A stretch of 64,000 nt of DNA from Combretum micranthum. Lineage: Eukaryota > Streptophyta > Magnoliopsida > Myrtales > Combretaceae. How positions within the stretch are numbered: the stretch's first letter is position 1; each line of letters opens with the position of its first letter. A model generated the notes under the pieces. The model worked only from the letters and a program-made list of their open reading frames with translations, ran no database searches and was not told where the DNA came from. The stretch is from positions 496,001-560,000 of the forward strand of contig JAMXBD010000582.1 in the NCBI GenBank assembly GCA_024138025.1, written 5' to 3'. Positions 1 through 10,128 of this stretch are shown in pieces. A program made the translations under genes and the position numbers.

Positions 1-234
1 ATATGCTTGAAATTAATAAAACTATTTGGTCTTGGTTATACGGTATGGATAAAGAGATTATTTTACTAAGCATGTTGTAAGCTTACACCTCCATATATGT
101 TTATTGAAATATGAATACTTGAGGCTTTACTCAATGGACATGACGCTAAGAAAATCACTACTAGACTTCAATGCTTCAAGCAAAGATTTGAAAGAATAGA
201 ATGAAGATTCTCTTAGAAGCACTTTTGTGTTGGA
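1..234 (+). repeat. Family L LTR fragment, exact copy of 7590-7823
   Basis: These 234 bases match 7590-7823 base for base in my row-by-row reading. Their content (a TTGTAAGCTTACACCTCC-like stretch followed by GAATAC) resembles the 3' third of the family L LTRs elsewhere in the window, for example near 32360 and 36650. At 234/235 the sequence switches abruptly to the pol gene of the minus-strand Tat-like element, with no polypurine tract and no TG/CA LTR end. It is therefore not the 3' LTR of that element. A head-to-tail duplication with unit 235-7823 explains the arrangement; a false assembly duplication is the main alternative. Confidence 0.8.
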
Positions 235-3200
235 AATTTATAGGAGCTGTAATAGCATCAGTCTTTGGATTGAGGAGCTTGCAATACCCGCTATCATGGA
301 CTTCATGTATAATGAAGGGACCTTCCCATTTTGGCGTGAACTTTGGCGCAGGTATACTTCGGCGCACATGCTCGGCTGCACGAAGTACAACATCACCCAC
401 TTGAAAGGACCTTTTCCTCACCAACCGGTCATAGGCCAGACCAAGCTTGTGTTGGTAGTTGATCAAGTTGTTTTTGGCTATATCTCGTCTTTCATCTAAG
501 GCTTCCAGATCTATTGTGCGTAAAGCATCTGGCTCAAGCTCAGCATTGATCGCCAGTCGTGCTGAAGGGATCAGAACCTCTATGGGCACAATTGCTTCGG
601 CACCATACACTAGAGAAAAAGGTGTTGCTTGTGTTGGTCGCCGCTTCGAAGTCCTATAGGCCCAAAGTGCTAAAGATAGCTTATCATGCCATTCTTTATG
701 GTTGTCATGTACCATACGACTGAGAACTTTCAAAAGAGTCTTGTTTGTAGCTTCCGCTTGGCCGTTGCCCTTAGGGTAATAAGGGGTCGACTTCACATGA
801 TCAATACTATATGATTCCAACAGTTGTCGAACATGCGAATTGATGAAGGGAGTGCCATTATCTGAAAGAATGCGCTTCGGAATCCCGAATCTGCATATAA
901 TGTTCTCCTTAATGAAGCTTGCAACTGTTGGTCCCGTCGCCTTCTTTAAAGGAATAGCTTCCACCCACTTAGTAAAACATTCGGTTCCAGCTAGGATCCA
1001 AATACATCCTTTAGACGGCGGGTGAATAGGACCGATTAGATCAAATGCCCAAGTATGAAAAGGCCATGGTGTTGTTAGACTATGAAGTGCGACCGCAGGA
1101 GCGTGGATCGCATCTCCATGTTCTTGGCAAGGAACGCATCGTTTAACAAAATTGGAACAGTCTGATTCCATGGTTGGCCAATAGTACCCCATGTCAAGTA
1201 ATTGATAATACAACTTCCTCGCACCTTGGTGTTCACCACATTCTCCAGCATGTACCTCAGTTAATATTTGTTCCGTTTCAGGAGATGCAATGCATCTGAG
1301 AGGCTTTCCCATAAATGAAACTCTATACAATTCATCTTCATGCATTAGGTACTTGCGCGCCTTCCTTTTTACTAATTTGGCATCCGTATTATTAGTTGGT
1401 AGCACATTATTCTTCAAGTAATCGATGTACGGACGACGCCAATCTCCAGCACTTGCGACAAAATTACATTCTTTTGCATCTGGTAACTCGGAGCACTTGG
1501 GACAATGTGTTTGCACCTGAGATGCATCCTTAGCCATTGTGGGCCAGTAATACCCTGCACGTTGAATGCGACGATACAAGGGAGGTCCTTCTTCCCCACA
1601 CCAGATCTTATGATACTTGTCCAATTTTAGGCGAGCCTGTTTCGCACAGATGCATCGCGATAGAACGCCCTCAGGTCCTTTGAAGTATAAGGCGCCATTG
1701 ATGTGAACAAAATTCTTCAAGGTAACTATGGAGGCCGCATTGGGTTGCGCCAATTGGGCCTTGATACCAACGCGCCAGTCATCTCCTGTTTCCTCATCTT
1801 CTTCTAACAATTGCAAGGCTGTGCAAGGAATGGTTTTCTTGATAACTTTAACATCTAGGCTTTCATCTGAAGCATGCATCGGAATTTTGGATGCTAGTGT
1901 TGCCAATGCATCTGCATAACGATTTGTAGATCGCTTGGTATGTTCATACCTTACGACTCCAAACTTCCCAATTAGAGCTTGCACTGCAGCCCTATAAGGC
2001 GCAAGTGCTGGCTCCTTGAGGGCATATTCACCATTAGTTTGCTTAATGATCAAATTTGAATCACCACGAATACACAGATGGTTTGCTCCAGCTTCCAAAG
2101 CAAAGACGATCCCAAGTAACAATGCCTCGTATTCAGCTTCATTATTAGTGCAATGAAAGTCAAGTTTAAATGCCAAAGGTATTTCTTGGCCATTGGGTGA
2201 TGTCAATACAACTCCTGCTCCCCAACCTTGACTTCCCGATGAACCATCAAACTGGAGTGACCATTCTCCTTCTGTTTCAATCATGAGTGAGTCCTCATGG
2301 AATTCCGCTGGTATACTTTCTGTGATCACATCTTCACTTTCATTCGGAAAATGAGCTAGGAGATCAGCTAAGGCTTGTGACTTGATAGCTTTAGGAGCCT
2401 GTATTGTAATATCAAACTCTCCGAGAAGCAACAACCACTTCGCTACACGCCCAGATAACGCTGGTCGTGACAATAAGTACTTGATAGGATCTGATCGGGT
2501 AACGAGGTTGACCTTGTGCGCTAGAAAGTAGTGACGCAACTTTTGGGTGGCAAACACCAGCGCGAGACAATGCTTTTCGCAAGCTGGGTATTTGACCTCG
2601 CTTCCTTGAAGCGAACGACTCAAATAGTAGACCGGCCGTTCTTGGCCATCTATTTCTTGTGCAAGTAAGGCTCCGATGGATCTGCTAGTAGAAGTAAGAT
2701 ACAATATCATCGGTACTCCCTTCACAGGCATAGTCATGGTGTGAGAAGAAGTGAGAATTCCCTTAATTCTTTGAATTGCATCCTCATGGACTTGGTCCCA
2801 TTCAAATGTGACTCCTTTCTTCATGAGTTGATGTAAGGAATATGAAATCTCTGCAAGTGCAGGTATGAATCTCCTAATATAAGAGACCTTTCCCATGAAA
2901 GTTTTCAATTCTTTCAAAGTAGCAGGTGAAGGCATAGACAATATAGCTTGTATCTTTGCGGGATCAACATCAATCCCCTTCCTATGGACTACAAATCCAA
3001 GAAATTTTCCTGAAGCAACTCCAAAAACACATTTCAAAGGATTCATGCGAAGCTTATACAATCGACATCGTTCAAAAACCTTTCGAAGATGGACCAAATG
3101 GTCAGATGCATGTTTTGATTTCACAACTATGTCATCCACGTAGTCCTCCATGAAATCATGCATCATATCATGAAATATAGCTGTCATCGCTCTTTGATAA

Positions 3201-3739
3201 GTAGCGCCAGCATTCTTGAGTCCAAAGGGCATGACAGTATAATAGAAATTCCCAACAGGAGTTCGGAAGGCAGTACGCTCGGCATCTCCAATTGCCATTT
3301 TAATTTGATTATATCCACTGAAACCATCCATGAATGAAAATAATTCATGACCTGCAGTGACATCCACCAAGGTGTCTATATTTGGCAAAGGGAAATCATC
3401 TTTAGGACAAGCCTTGTTCAAATCTCGAAAATCCACGCAAACCCTTATTTGACCATTCTTTTTTCTAACAGGTACGATATTCGCGAGCCAAGTAGGGTGT
3501 TCGATTGGTCTGATAAAGCCTGCACGAAGCAACTTCTCAATTTCGTGCTTAATTTGAACTTCCACCTCAGGACGGAAAACTCGTTGTCCTTGCTTAATAG
3601 GAGTCGTGCCTGGGGTAATATTTAGTGTGTGCACTACAAGGCTAGGGTCCAGACCTGGCATCTCATCATATGCCCAAGCGAACACGTCTCTATATTCTCT
3701 TAACAAATCAATAAGAGGACTCTTAACTTCATGTAACAA
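176..3739 (-). CDS. Tat-like pol: RT, dual RNase H, integrase
   Basis: Open frame of 1187 codons. Reverse transcriptase covers roughly residues 60-260, with the catalytic YVDD at 200-203 and an upstream Asp in FMDGFSGY near 138. A gypsy RNase H follows at about 330-450; its first acidic residue appears substituted. A second RNase H lies near 505-640 and keeps FDGSS, EAEYEAL, GDSN and the late Asp in YADALA. Two zinc-finger-like GYYWPTM modules (about 713-745 and 830-880) precede the integrase core, whose D, D, E residues sit in FDLIGP, SDNGTPF and GQAEA. The frame loses its usual C-terminus at base 235: the last 19 or so codons come from the unrelated LTR fragment at 176-234. The protease is not in this frame but lies upstream. 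The initiator is simply the first Met of the open frame, since pol would normally be made as part of a gag-pol polyprotein. Confidence 0.9.
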   Translation of the reverse strand: MLHEVKSPLIDLLREYRDVFAWAYDEMPGLDPSLVVHTLNITPGTTPIKQGQRVFRPEVEVQIKHEIEKLLRAGFIRPIEHPTWLANIVPVRKKNGQIRVCVDFRDLNKACPKDDFPLPNIDTLVDVTAGHELFSFMDGFSGYNQIKMAIGDAERTAFRTPVGNFYYTVMPFGLKNAGATYQRAMTAIFHDMMHDFMEDYVDDIVVKSKHASDHLVHLRKVFERCRLYKLRMNPLKCVFGVASGKFLGFVVHRKGIDVDPAKIQAILSMPSPATLKELKTFMGKVSYIRRFIPALAEISYSLHQLMKKGVTFEWDQVHEDAIQRIKGILTSSHTMTMPVKGVPMILYLTSTSRSIGALLAQEIDGQERPVYYLSRSLQGSEVKYPACEKHCLALVFATQKLRHYFLAHKVNLVTRSDPIKYLLSRPALSGRVAKWLLLLGEFDITIQAPKAIKSQALADLLAHFPNESEDVITESIPAEFHEDSLMIETEGEWSLQFDGSSGSQGWGAGVVLTSPNGQEIPLAFKLDFHCTNNEAEYEALLLGIVFALEAGANHLCIRGDSNLIIKQTNGEYALKEPALAPYRAAVQALIGKFGVVRYEHTKRSTNRYADALATLASKIPMHASDESLDVKVIKKTIPCTALQLLEEDEETGDDWRVGIKAQLAQPNAASIVTLKNFVHINGALYFKGPEGVLSRCICAKQARLKLDKYHKIWCGEEGPPLYRRIQRAGYYWPTMAKDASQVQTHCPKCSELPDAKECNFVASAGDWRRPYIDYLKNNVLPTNNTDAKLVKRKARKYLMHEDELYRVSFMGKPLRCIASPETEQILTEVHAGECGEHQGARKLYYQLLDMGYYWPTMESDCSNFVKRCVPCQEHGDAIHAPAVALHSLTTPWPFHTWAFDLIGPIHPPSKGCIWILAGTECFTKWVEAIPLKKATGPTVASFIKENIICRFGIPKRILSDNGTPFINSHVRQLLESYSIDHVKSTPYYPKGNGQAEATNKTLLKVLSRMVHDNHKEWHDKLSLALWAYRTSKRRPTQATPFSLVYGAEAIVPIEVLIPSARLAINAELEPDALRTIDLEALDERRDIAKNNLINYQHKLGLAYDRLVRKRSFQVGDVVLRAAEHVRRSIPAPKFTPKWEGPFIIHEVHDSGYCKLLNPKTDAITAPINFQHKSASKRIFILFFQIFA

Positions 3740-3982
3740 ACCTTGCTGACAAAAATTGGCCGCGGCGACTCTCCTGGTCGCGCTAGATCCAATTCCTCAA
3801 TTTCTTCATTTTGTGGCTTTATTTGATCTTGCATTTGTTGAGGCGGGCTGAATTTCTTGAATTGGTACAGGGTCTGAGGAAGAACAAACTTCCTTAGACC
3901 CGGAAACCGTCATAAGAGATATACTCTCCGCCCATCTTCTCTGACGTAACTTTCAACAGCATCAACCTGCTTGTTCTTCTTT

Positions 3983-4636
3983 TTACCGCCTCGAACCACG
4001 CATCTTTCTTTTCTTTTGTTGGCCCTCTTGAACTTTTTCCCAAGTGGGTAATGGCACACCTGAAGCTCTAGCAATAGCTGTCTCACCTTCATCGGCATAC
4101 TCATTGAAGAAGGTAGACTCAATGAAATATGTCTCATCATGCTCAAAAGGATTCTTCGTAGCAGGAATAAATATATCCTTCCCTTTCCAATGTCCTTTGA
4201 TACATTGATGCATAGTCGACGGTACTAAATTGTGATCGTGCAGCCACTTCCTACCTATCAAGAGATGATAGGACACAGGCGCATCAATCACATGAAAAGT
4301 AACGATACCACGAATAGGCCCAATCTTAAGATCAACATTAACTCTTCCGATCGTCTTCGTTATAGTATGACTAAAGCCATTAACTGAAATGGGTTGCTTC
4401 ACCAAACGATGATAGTCGATACCAGCAGCTTCCAATGTAGTCTTAGGCATGATGTTGAGAGAAGAACCAGCGTCAATGAATGTCCTCTTAACTGGGTAGC
4501 CATTAAGTATGCCCTCCACATATAATGGTCGATTGTGATTTGGACTATCTACACATATCTGCATCGGTGAACAAGATTGCATTTTCATGCGCTCGAGCCA
4601 TTCTTTTGACGGGCTGCGCTGCATTACACTCGGCAT
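3983..4636 (-). pseudogene. Tat-like aspartic protease segment
   Basis: This 217-codon open segment contains a retropepsin-like active-site motif, FIDAGSSLNIMP, in the D-[ST]-G position, and downstream flap and hydrophobic segments such as YHLLIGRKWLHDH. It sits between gag and the RT frame as expected for gag-pro-pol order. It overlaps the preceding gag segment by about 13 bases and is separated from the RT frame by about 240 bases (3740-3982) that stay in no single frame. The piece is therefore broken by indels from its neighbours. DAG in place of D-T/S-G is usual for some plant Ty3 proteases. I read no function for the intact protein beyond polyprotein maturation. Confidence 0.75.
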
Positions 4637-5304
4637 ATTGTCCCTGAAATTTGCGCAAGTGCAGTTGCTGCTGCAAGCTTCGCCTTTTCATCAAAACCAA
4701 GTAGATCAAAGAAATTTCTAAAATTAGAAGTTTTCAAAAGTGCCGCAGCAATGGGAGCACAATTATTTTCCTCAACTTCATGTTGTTTTCCTTTCGCGTT
4801 ACTTGCCTCGGCAAGTGGTGCATCATTGGCTTCTACTGTGGCAGGATCATGAATAACGACGTTAACGGCACCACGCTGATTATTATGGGTTGGAAGTGGA
4901 TTGTTCCTAACGTCGTTATTTTCGATAACAAGCTCTCCATTCTGCACTCTTTCATTGAAAATCCTCTTCAAAGTAAAACAATCCCTAGTAGGATGCCCCA
5001 CAATTCTGTGGAACCTACAAAATTTAGGATCATTCTTCTCCTCCTGAGTTGGTAAACGCTCTACCCTTGGGAGTTTGAGATTTCCATCTCTCAACCATTG
5101 ATCTAGCATAGCGTGCACCTTTCCCATTGAGCAAGGATATGTTAGCACTTCCTTTGTTCTCTCACGTCCAGACTTTTCAACTCTTCGTTTCTTCTCATCT
5201 TTGAGATCCTCACTTTGAGTTGCATTCACTGACGGTCCTCTTTTGTTAAACTTCACATTTCCTCTTTGTCGTGACAGAATTATTAGTCCTTCGCGCATTC
5301 TCAA
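4624..5304 (-). pseudogene. Tat-like gag C-terminal region
   Basis: A 226-codon open segment that continues gag after a frameshift near 5250-5300. It contains the motif CRFHRIVGHPTRDC, a CxxH...H...C zinc-binding-like module seen in Tat-lineage gag proteins, followed by a TLKRIFNERVQNGEL helix. A basic stretch near its start (KKRRVEKSGRERTK) fits RNA binding. The protein would belong to the nucleocapsid side of the retrotransposon particle. It is not fused in frame to the gag core (5246-6543), so this copy cannot make a normal gag. Confidence 0.7.
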
Positions 5305-6543
5305 CCAAAGTGGAGAATGAGGCTAAAGAGAGATTTTCCAGATGTACCGCATATTCGGTGAACATGCCTTGGATGCAAATTTTCACCAGCTCTCTTTCGT
5401 CACATATGTCTTGGATGTCTAGTGAACGTTCCCTGAAACGCTCAATATAATCCATCAAGTCTTCCTTGGGCTTCTGGCGAATCCGTCCCATATCAGTCAA
5501 GGTCACTCGTTCCTGTGTGGAGAAGAACTTCTCTAGGAACATCTTGCACATAGTTGCCCATGAATCTACTGATCCAGGGGGAAGGTTAACGTACCATGTG
5601 TACGCTTTCTCTGTAAGGGACTTAGAAAATTCTTTCAACTTGAGATCATCATCAAATCCATAAACCTCTAGCGTTTCAATGAACTTCAACAAATGTTCCT
5701 TGGCACTTCCTTTCTTACCATTGAATAGCATGAATTTGGGACTCACATAGTCTTGAGGATATGGCTTAGCAGCAATACGTTGATTGTATGGGAGCTTGAG
5801 ATCCAATACTCCCACATCAGACTTAGCTTGTATTTCCCTCAAGTACATGTCTAGATCTTCTTTCGTGACGAAAGTAACTTTAGGAGTTGAAGTAGTAACT
5901 TCAACTGGTGTAGCTGGAGTGACAGTCTGGAGTGGAGTTGTATTTGGTTGAGCAGCAGGTCCACCAATGACAATCTGTGGCGTAGTCTGTGAGGATGAAG
6001 ATCCTCCGGGTTGAACATGTACTGTAGGCTGGGAGGTTGAGGGTCCTCCTAGCTGAATTCCTGTGTTCACTACCTGAGGTACAGGCAATTGTGTAACTAT
6101 AGGCTCCAACGGAGGGGCTTGCTCCCTAATTCCAATAGTGTCATGTTCAGGAGTAGGAAGAGGATCAACAGGTCGAGGTACTTGAAGAGCTTGTGAAGTT
6201 TGAGGAGCTTGAGGCGTGCCTGAGAAGCACGTTGCTGCGGCAATAGCAGGGGTTGACAAAGTCGCCCTTGTTGCGCGCAGCAATAGCGGCTATACCAGGT
6301 AGGTATTGAGCAAACATCGTCATGAATTGTTGAAATTGTCTTGTAGACTCTTGTATTGACTGGTTGACTGTACGGTATTTTCTTGTACAGCGGCAAGATC
6401 GCAGCGTTGTCAGGTTGAGCACCAGTAAGTTGGTTAACATCTTCGAGTGCTGGCATGTCATGCTCAGCAACCTCAAGATTAGTATCAGTTTCTTGAGTCA
6501 CACCCTCAGTGGGATCAGTAGGTCTTTTTCTTGGAGGTGCCAT
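5246..6543 (-). pseudogene. Tat-like gag core, frameshifted
   Basis: The likely gag start is the ATG at 6543-6541 (MAPPRKRPTDP), 21 bases past the PBS-like site. The first part is open from there to about 6380. Homologous-looking gag (SIQESTRQFQQFMTMF) then continues in a second frame, and from about 6283 in a third, so at least two indels interrupt it. The third frame carries a Pro/Thr/Gln-rich linker and a Retrotrans_gag-type core, including KFMLFNGKKGSAKEHLLKF and FRERSLDIQDICDERELVK, and ends at 5246, where another shift leads into the next segment. Confidence 0.75.
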
Positions 6544-6564
6544 CACACAAGTATTGATTTCCCT

Positions 6565-6582
6565 TTCCCAGTGGAGTCGCCA
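6565..6582 (-). other. Primer binding site of Tat-like element
   Basis: On the minus strand the 18 bases begin TGGCGACTCCACTGGG, starting with the TGG that pairs with a tRNA CCA end. They lie five A/T bases from the LTR end (…CTCACACA at 6588). This matches the PBS type known from Tat/Ogre elements; the exact tRNA cannot be assigned here. Confidence 0.7.
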
Positions 6583-6587
6583 AAAAA

Positions 6588-7180
6588 TGTGTGAGTATAA
6601 TTCCGGTGCAACGATCACGAGCGTGCCGCGTGACTATCGCTACGTGATCTAGGGAAACAACACGTGAAGATGATCAGGAAGTAATCGTATAGGGAGGAGG
6701 AGTAGGCAGTCTCAATAGGCTCTAACACACGTGTGACAGGTGAGGGAGCTGAAGTGCATCAACCTCACTGAGTACTATGGATTCGTGTATGTTCTTGAAT
6801 AAATCAAGTGTTTGATTCACCAGGCGGAAATCCGGCAGCACGACGGCGTTTGTCCAAGATTTCACCTTATCCAAATGAGGTAAGGACTAAGGTATTTATA
6901 GAGAATCTAGCTGTCGATGTCTGTCAGATGAGATAGACGACCAACGGCTAAGATGAGTCCTTCTCAAAGTGGATATGGATGTGGGCTCCCTTATGGACCC
7001 AGGCCCATTGAGGCATTTCATTGTAATGTGTGTGAGCCAATTTGAGAAAGGTTGGAATTGGGCAGGCCAATTCCAACGGGCCCTACTCCAAGCCTTCCAT
7101 GCCAATTCTCCCATGATCATCCAAATTGATCTGGACCTAACTGCTTGAGCCCTATCACATTAGCCCATAAAATTAAACCC
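6588..7180 (-). repeat. 5' LTR of Tat-like element
   Basis: The inner end is TGTGTGAG on the plus strand (…CTCACACA on the minus strand), next to the PBS. The LTR carries a minus-strand TATA box. Its outer end is not sharply visible: from about 7200 the sequence becomes recognisably family L LTR (for example CATCTACAATCACC, like 45108 onward), so the boundary is set at about 7180 with an error of tens of bases. The open frame through 6896-7120 is not coding. Confidence 0.55.
6891..6900 (-). promoter_or_regulatory. TATA box of Tat-like LTR
   Basis: Minus-strand TATAAATACC, about 300 bases before the LTR's inner end, fits a U3/R promoter driving gag-pol leftward. Confidence 0.6.
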
Positions 7181-7877
7181 AGATAAAGATTAGGCTAGAG
7201 GTCTTTATGACAAGATCAATACATCTACAATCACCTTTAAGCATACTTTAATTATATTCAGCTTTGATATAAATGAAACGGGCATGCATTACATCCGTTG
7301 AGTCACATGTTGAAGGCTATTACTTCTACGGGAGGAATTGAAAAGGCTAAGGTGGCCTAACTCACTCTTAGGAGAATTAAGTTGTACGAAGAATATAACC
7401 CTAAGGATGAGTTGCACTGATCAATGGATATGAGTAGGTGCTTGGGGACTAGCAGTGAAGATAGCAAAGACCTTTCAAATCAAATTCCTTAAACCTTGAC
7501 ACGGAAGATGTAAATCCGTTCTATGTATGGTTTTCGGATACTCATACATACTTGCTTGTATTATGAGATTATTGCATAACATGCATAACATATGCTTGAA
7601 ATTAATAAAACTATTTGGTCTTGGTTATACGGTATGGATAAAGAGATTATTTTACTAAGCATGTTGTAAGCTTACACCTCCATATATGTTTATTGAAATA
7701 TGAATACTTGAGGCTTTACTCAATGGACATGACGCTAAGAAAATCACTACTAGACTTCAATGCTTCAAGCAAAGATTTGAAAGAATAGAATGAAGATTCT
7801 CTTAGAAGCACTTTTGTGTTGGATTTGAGATATATTATTATTTTGGAGACTATTATGAATGACTATAATACTGTAAC
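7181..7877 (+). repeat. Family L LTR, 3' part before element A
   Basis: Plus-oriented family L LTR sequence. The stretch GTAAATCCGTTCTATGTATG near 7511 is the reverse complement of sequence in the reverse-oriented copies at 53730-53760 and 58810-58830. The segment TTGAGTCACAT near 7300 matches 45165. It ends at the target duplication GTAAC (7873-7877) of element A and continues after that element at 17024. Confidence 0.75.
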
Positions 7878-8221
7878 TGTAACACCCTAAAATAAGGCAT
7901 TACAACCCGCCACGTGTCCTCTCTTGATTAGCACACGCTAAGGCTCTAATATCCATAAATTTTCATTATATCACCTGTATAACTCACAAGGTATAGAAGA
8001 AAATCATATGGTTCTCATAAATAAACATTCTGATAAATATAAAATCTCCATAATCAGAAAACTAGACCTTGTTGACATAACTGTAGGTCAACAAGTCAAA
8101 CCATGCCCTAAAACTGTCACCACATGAAAACTCCAAATACAACTTAAAATTTCAATAACAAATTATAAACTAATCATTAAAGTCTTCCCTGATCCATCCT
8201 ATATCATCTATGACTATATAA

Positions 8222-8332
8222 CTAGTCATCAGCAGGGTAGTCAGGACCGCTAATGCCATCCCCATCCTCATAAATGATATCACAACCCGAAAGATCGTAA
8301 ATCACATTATCATCACCTGCACCTGAAATGTA
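8222..8332 (-). other. Exon-like acidic reading frame in element A LTR
   Basis: On the minus strand an acceptor-like TACATTTCAG precedes a frame that begins GTGCAGGTGATGAT and encodes an acidic tail ending PDYPADD-stop. It is the same frame as at 15190-15290, with two amino-acid differences (Cys for Phe, Ile for Val), so it stays open in both LTRs. Confidence 0.4.
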
Positions 8333-9540
8333 ATAGAATGAGCGGCGAAGCCCAGTACGATAATATCCAATCCAGTTCAAGCAAGATTATGCACAAACAA
8401 CATGTATAAATAAATGCAACTAAACTAAATGCATACAACAGTTTATTATCTATTTTAGTCCAGCAAAACAACACAGTTCAGAATCTAGTATACATAAATC
8501 TTGAACCCAGAGTAACTCAGACTCTGCTATAAAAACATCCAACTGATTTGAAAATAGGTAATCATATATACATATATGGATGAGTGGGTACTCTCCAAAC
8601 ATCCCAATTCATGAACACCTAAATTCTACCGGAATCATTTCTTAGCACGAGTCCACTCGGGACAACCTCACACTAAGATCATCAGGGTGCCTCACCAGTA
8701 TCACTGTATGCCAGGTCTCTACTGGTCAAAGCCAATCACAACCAGACAGACAATTATTAAGCCGAATATTTATTAAGTTTATTATGCAAATTCTGTTCCT
8801 ACATCCATTCACAAGAATTCTAATCTAAGCACATACAAAAAACAATGGATTGGTCATACCTTTCTAAATTTCAGGAATCCAATTCAAATCCTCAGAATTT
8901 GATACCAACAGCACAAAGTCAACCCAAACTCTAGAAATTATTATATCCTAATCAACCTCAGTTTCACAACTCCAATGTCCTGTTACAATATATATATATA
9001 TATATATATATATCAACAGACATGATCGCAATATCTTAACATAAAACAACCTATCTAAACTAACCTGATACAAAACTTCCCAAACTCGAATTATACTGAT
9101 CAATAACCCCAAGCACCTCCAATATTATCAAAGAATGGATATTTCAAATCCTTAAATCAGAATTTCTACCAAAGCCCTATAAAACACTTCATATGATCAA
9201 TATCGAAATATCAAAGCTGTCCAATTTCGTATAAAGAGGATTCAAAACTTATACTTATTGATATGGAACGTATAATACTTGTTTCTTCTCTTCCTATTCT
9301 GATCAAAACACGAGCTAGGGTTTATTCTTCAAAATCCTTCATGAAATATTCATCCAAACCCTAAGATGCTTATACAAATTTGTATATAATCCAAATGAGA
9401 AGGTTAAGATCACTTACTTTTAATTAGAAACACCCTCCGAATGATTCTCCAGGCTTAAATCACCAAGAACGCTTTAGAACTCTCTTATATGAAGGGAACA
9501 TGTTATAAGGAAATGTCTGTTGAAAATGATTTTCGCGTCT

Positions 9541-9550
9541 CGTATTTATA
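9541..9550 (-). promoter_or_regulatory. TATA box, element A left LTR
   Basis: Minus-strand TATAAATACG. The equivalent in the right LTR is TATAAATACA at 16501-16510. Confidence 0.6.
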
Positions 9551-9554
9551 GAAA

Positions 9555-9925
9555 TTTGGTTATACGCCGGCTCTATGCCAGCGGCGTACCTGCAGATCTT
9601 GCCAGCTTACACTATACGCTGGCCAGATCTACACGAAGGCCGGTAGCGTTCATCGGGGCTTTGATTCCCAGAATTCAAATCGTCCCTTCATAAGCCGGCA
9701 AATCTTGGACTTACGCCGGCGGCTTTCATGTTGGTGTAGAAAGGAAACCCTATGAACGCCGGCAGCTTTCCTCCCAGCATTAAGAAAAACGCTATTGTTC
9801 CCATCCTACGCCATCTGTAGGCCGGTGGCGTAGATTCTCCAGGAGGCGGCGTACAATGTATTACAGAGTAAGCTGGCAAATTTAAGTCCTAGGCCGGCGG
9901 CGTTCTTCACCAAAGATGCCGGCCT
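9555..9925. repeat. GCCGGC palindrome cluster in element A U3
   Basis: About ten GCCGGC, GCCGGCGGC or near variants occur within 370 bases of otherwise AT-rich LTR, on the upstream (U3) side of the minus-strand TATA box. The same cluster, slightly shorter, is in the right LTR at 16525-16862. It may be an enhancer-like or methylation-target array; function unknown. Confidence 0.6.
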
Positions 9926-10082
9926 TTATTGCAAAAATTAAGAAAATAATCCAATTGATGCCAATCTTGTTCTAACACGAAATTGATCAAACTTAACCTA
10001 TTTTTAACATCAACATAAAAAGGCATATTAGAATCTAGTGGCTTGTGAACACTTACAACTTAAAATTATTTAGTATATTACA

Positions 10083-10100
10083 TTTATCTCCCCTTAAAAG
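10083..10100 (-). other. Polypurine tract, element A
   Basis: On the minus strand TTTTAAGGGGAGATAAA runs directly into the LTR start TGTAATATAC, as expected for the plus-strand primer site. Confidence 0.8.
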
Positions 10101-10128
10101 ATTTTTCGTCCTCGAAAATTTACCTGAA

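Larger units (their letters stand above)
235..7180 (-). mobile_element. Tat/Ogre-like Ty3/gypsy retrotransposon, partial
   Basis: Minus-strand element. Reading leftward from high coordinates it shows an LTR with a TATA box, a PBS-like site, gag, protease, and a pol with reverse transcriptase, RNase H, a second RNase H and integrase. The second RNase H domain is the established hallmark of the Tat lineage. The element lies inside a family L LTR, which resumes somewhere near 7180-7200. That right boundary is approximate because the matching 3' LTR and target duplication are missing at the left. Gag has several frameshifts, so the copy is not autonomous, although pol is open for nearly 1190 codons. 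Confidence 0.8.
7878..10082 (-). repeat. Element A 3' LTR (left)
   Basis: 2205 bp, TGTAACACCC…TATTACA. It carries a (TA)n run near 8990-9012, a minus-strand TATA box at 9541-9550, a cluster of GCCGGC-type palindromes at 9555-9925, and a short acidic reading frame at 8222-8332. It has about 28 extra bases inside the palindrome cluster relative to the right LTR. Confidence 0.92.

Noticed and set aside
1..234. The left repeat as the 3' LTR of the Tat-like element
   Set aside because: No polypurine tract or TG start at the junction, the sequence belongs to family L, and the real Tat LTR (6588-about 7180) is different sequence.
6896..7120. Open frame on the minus strand
   Set aside because: Lies wholly inside the Tat-like LTR and overlaps its TATA box; no domain.
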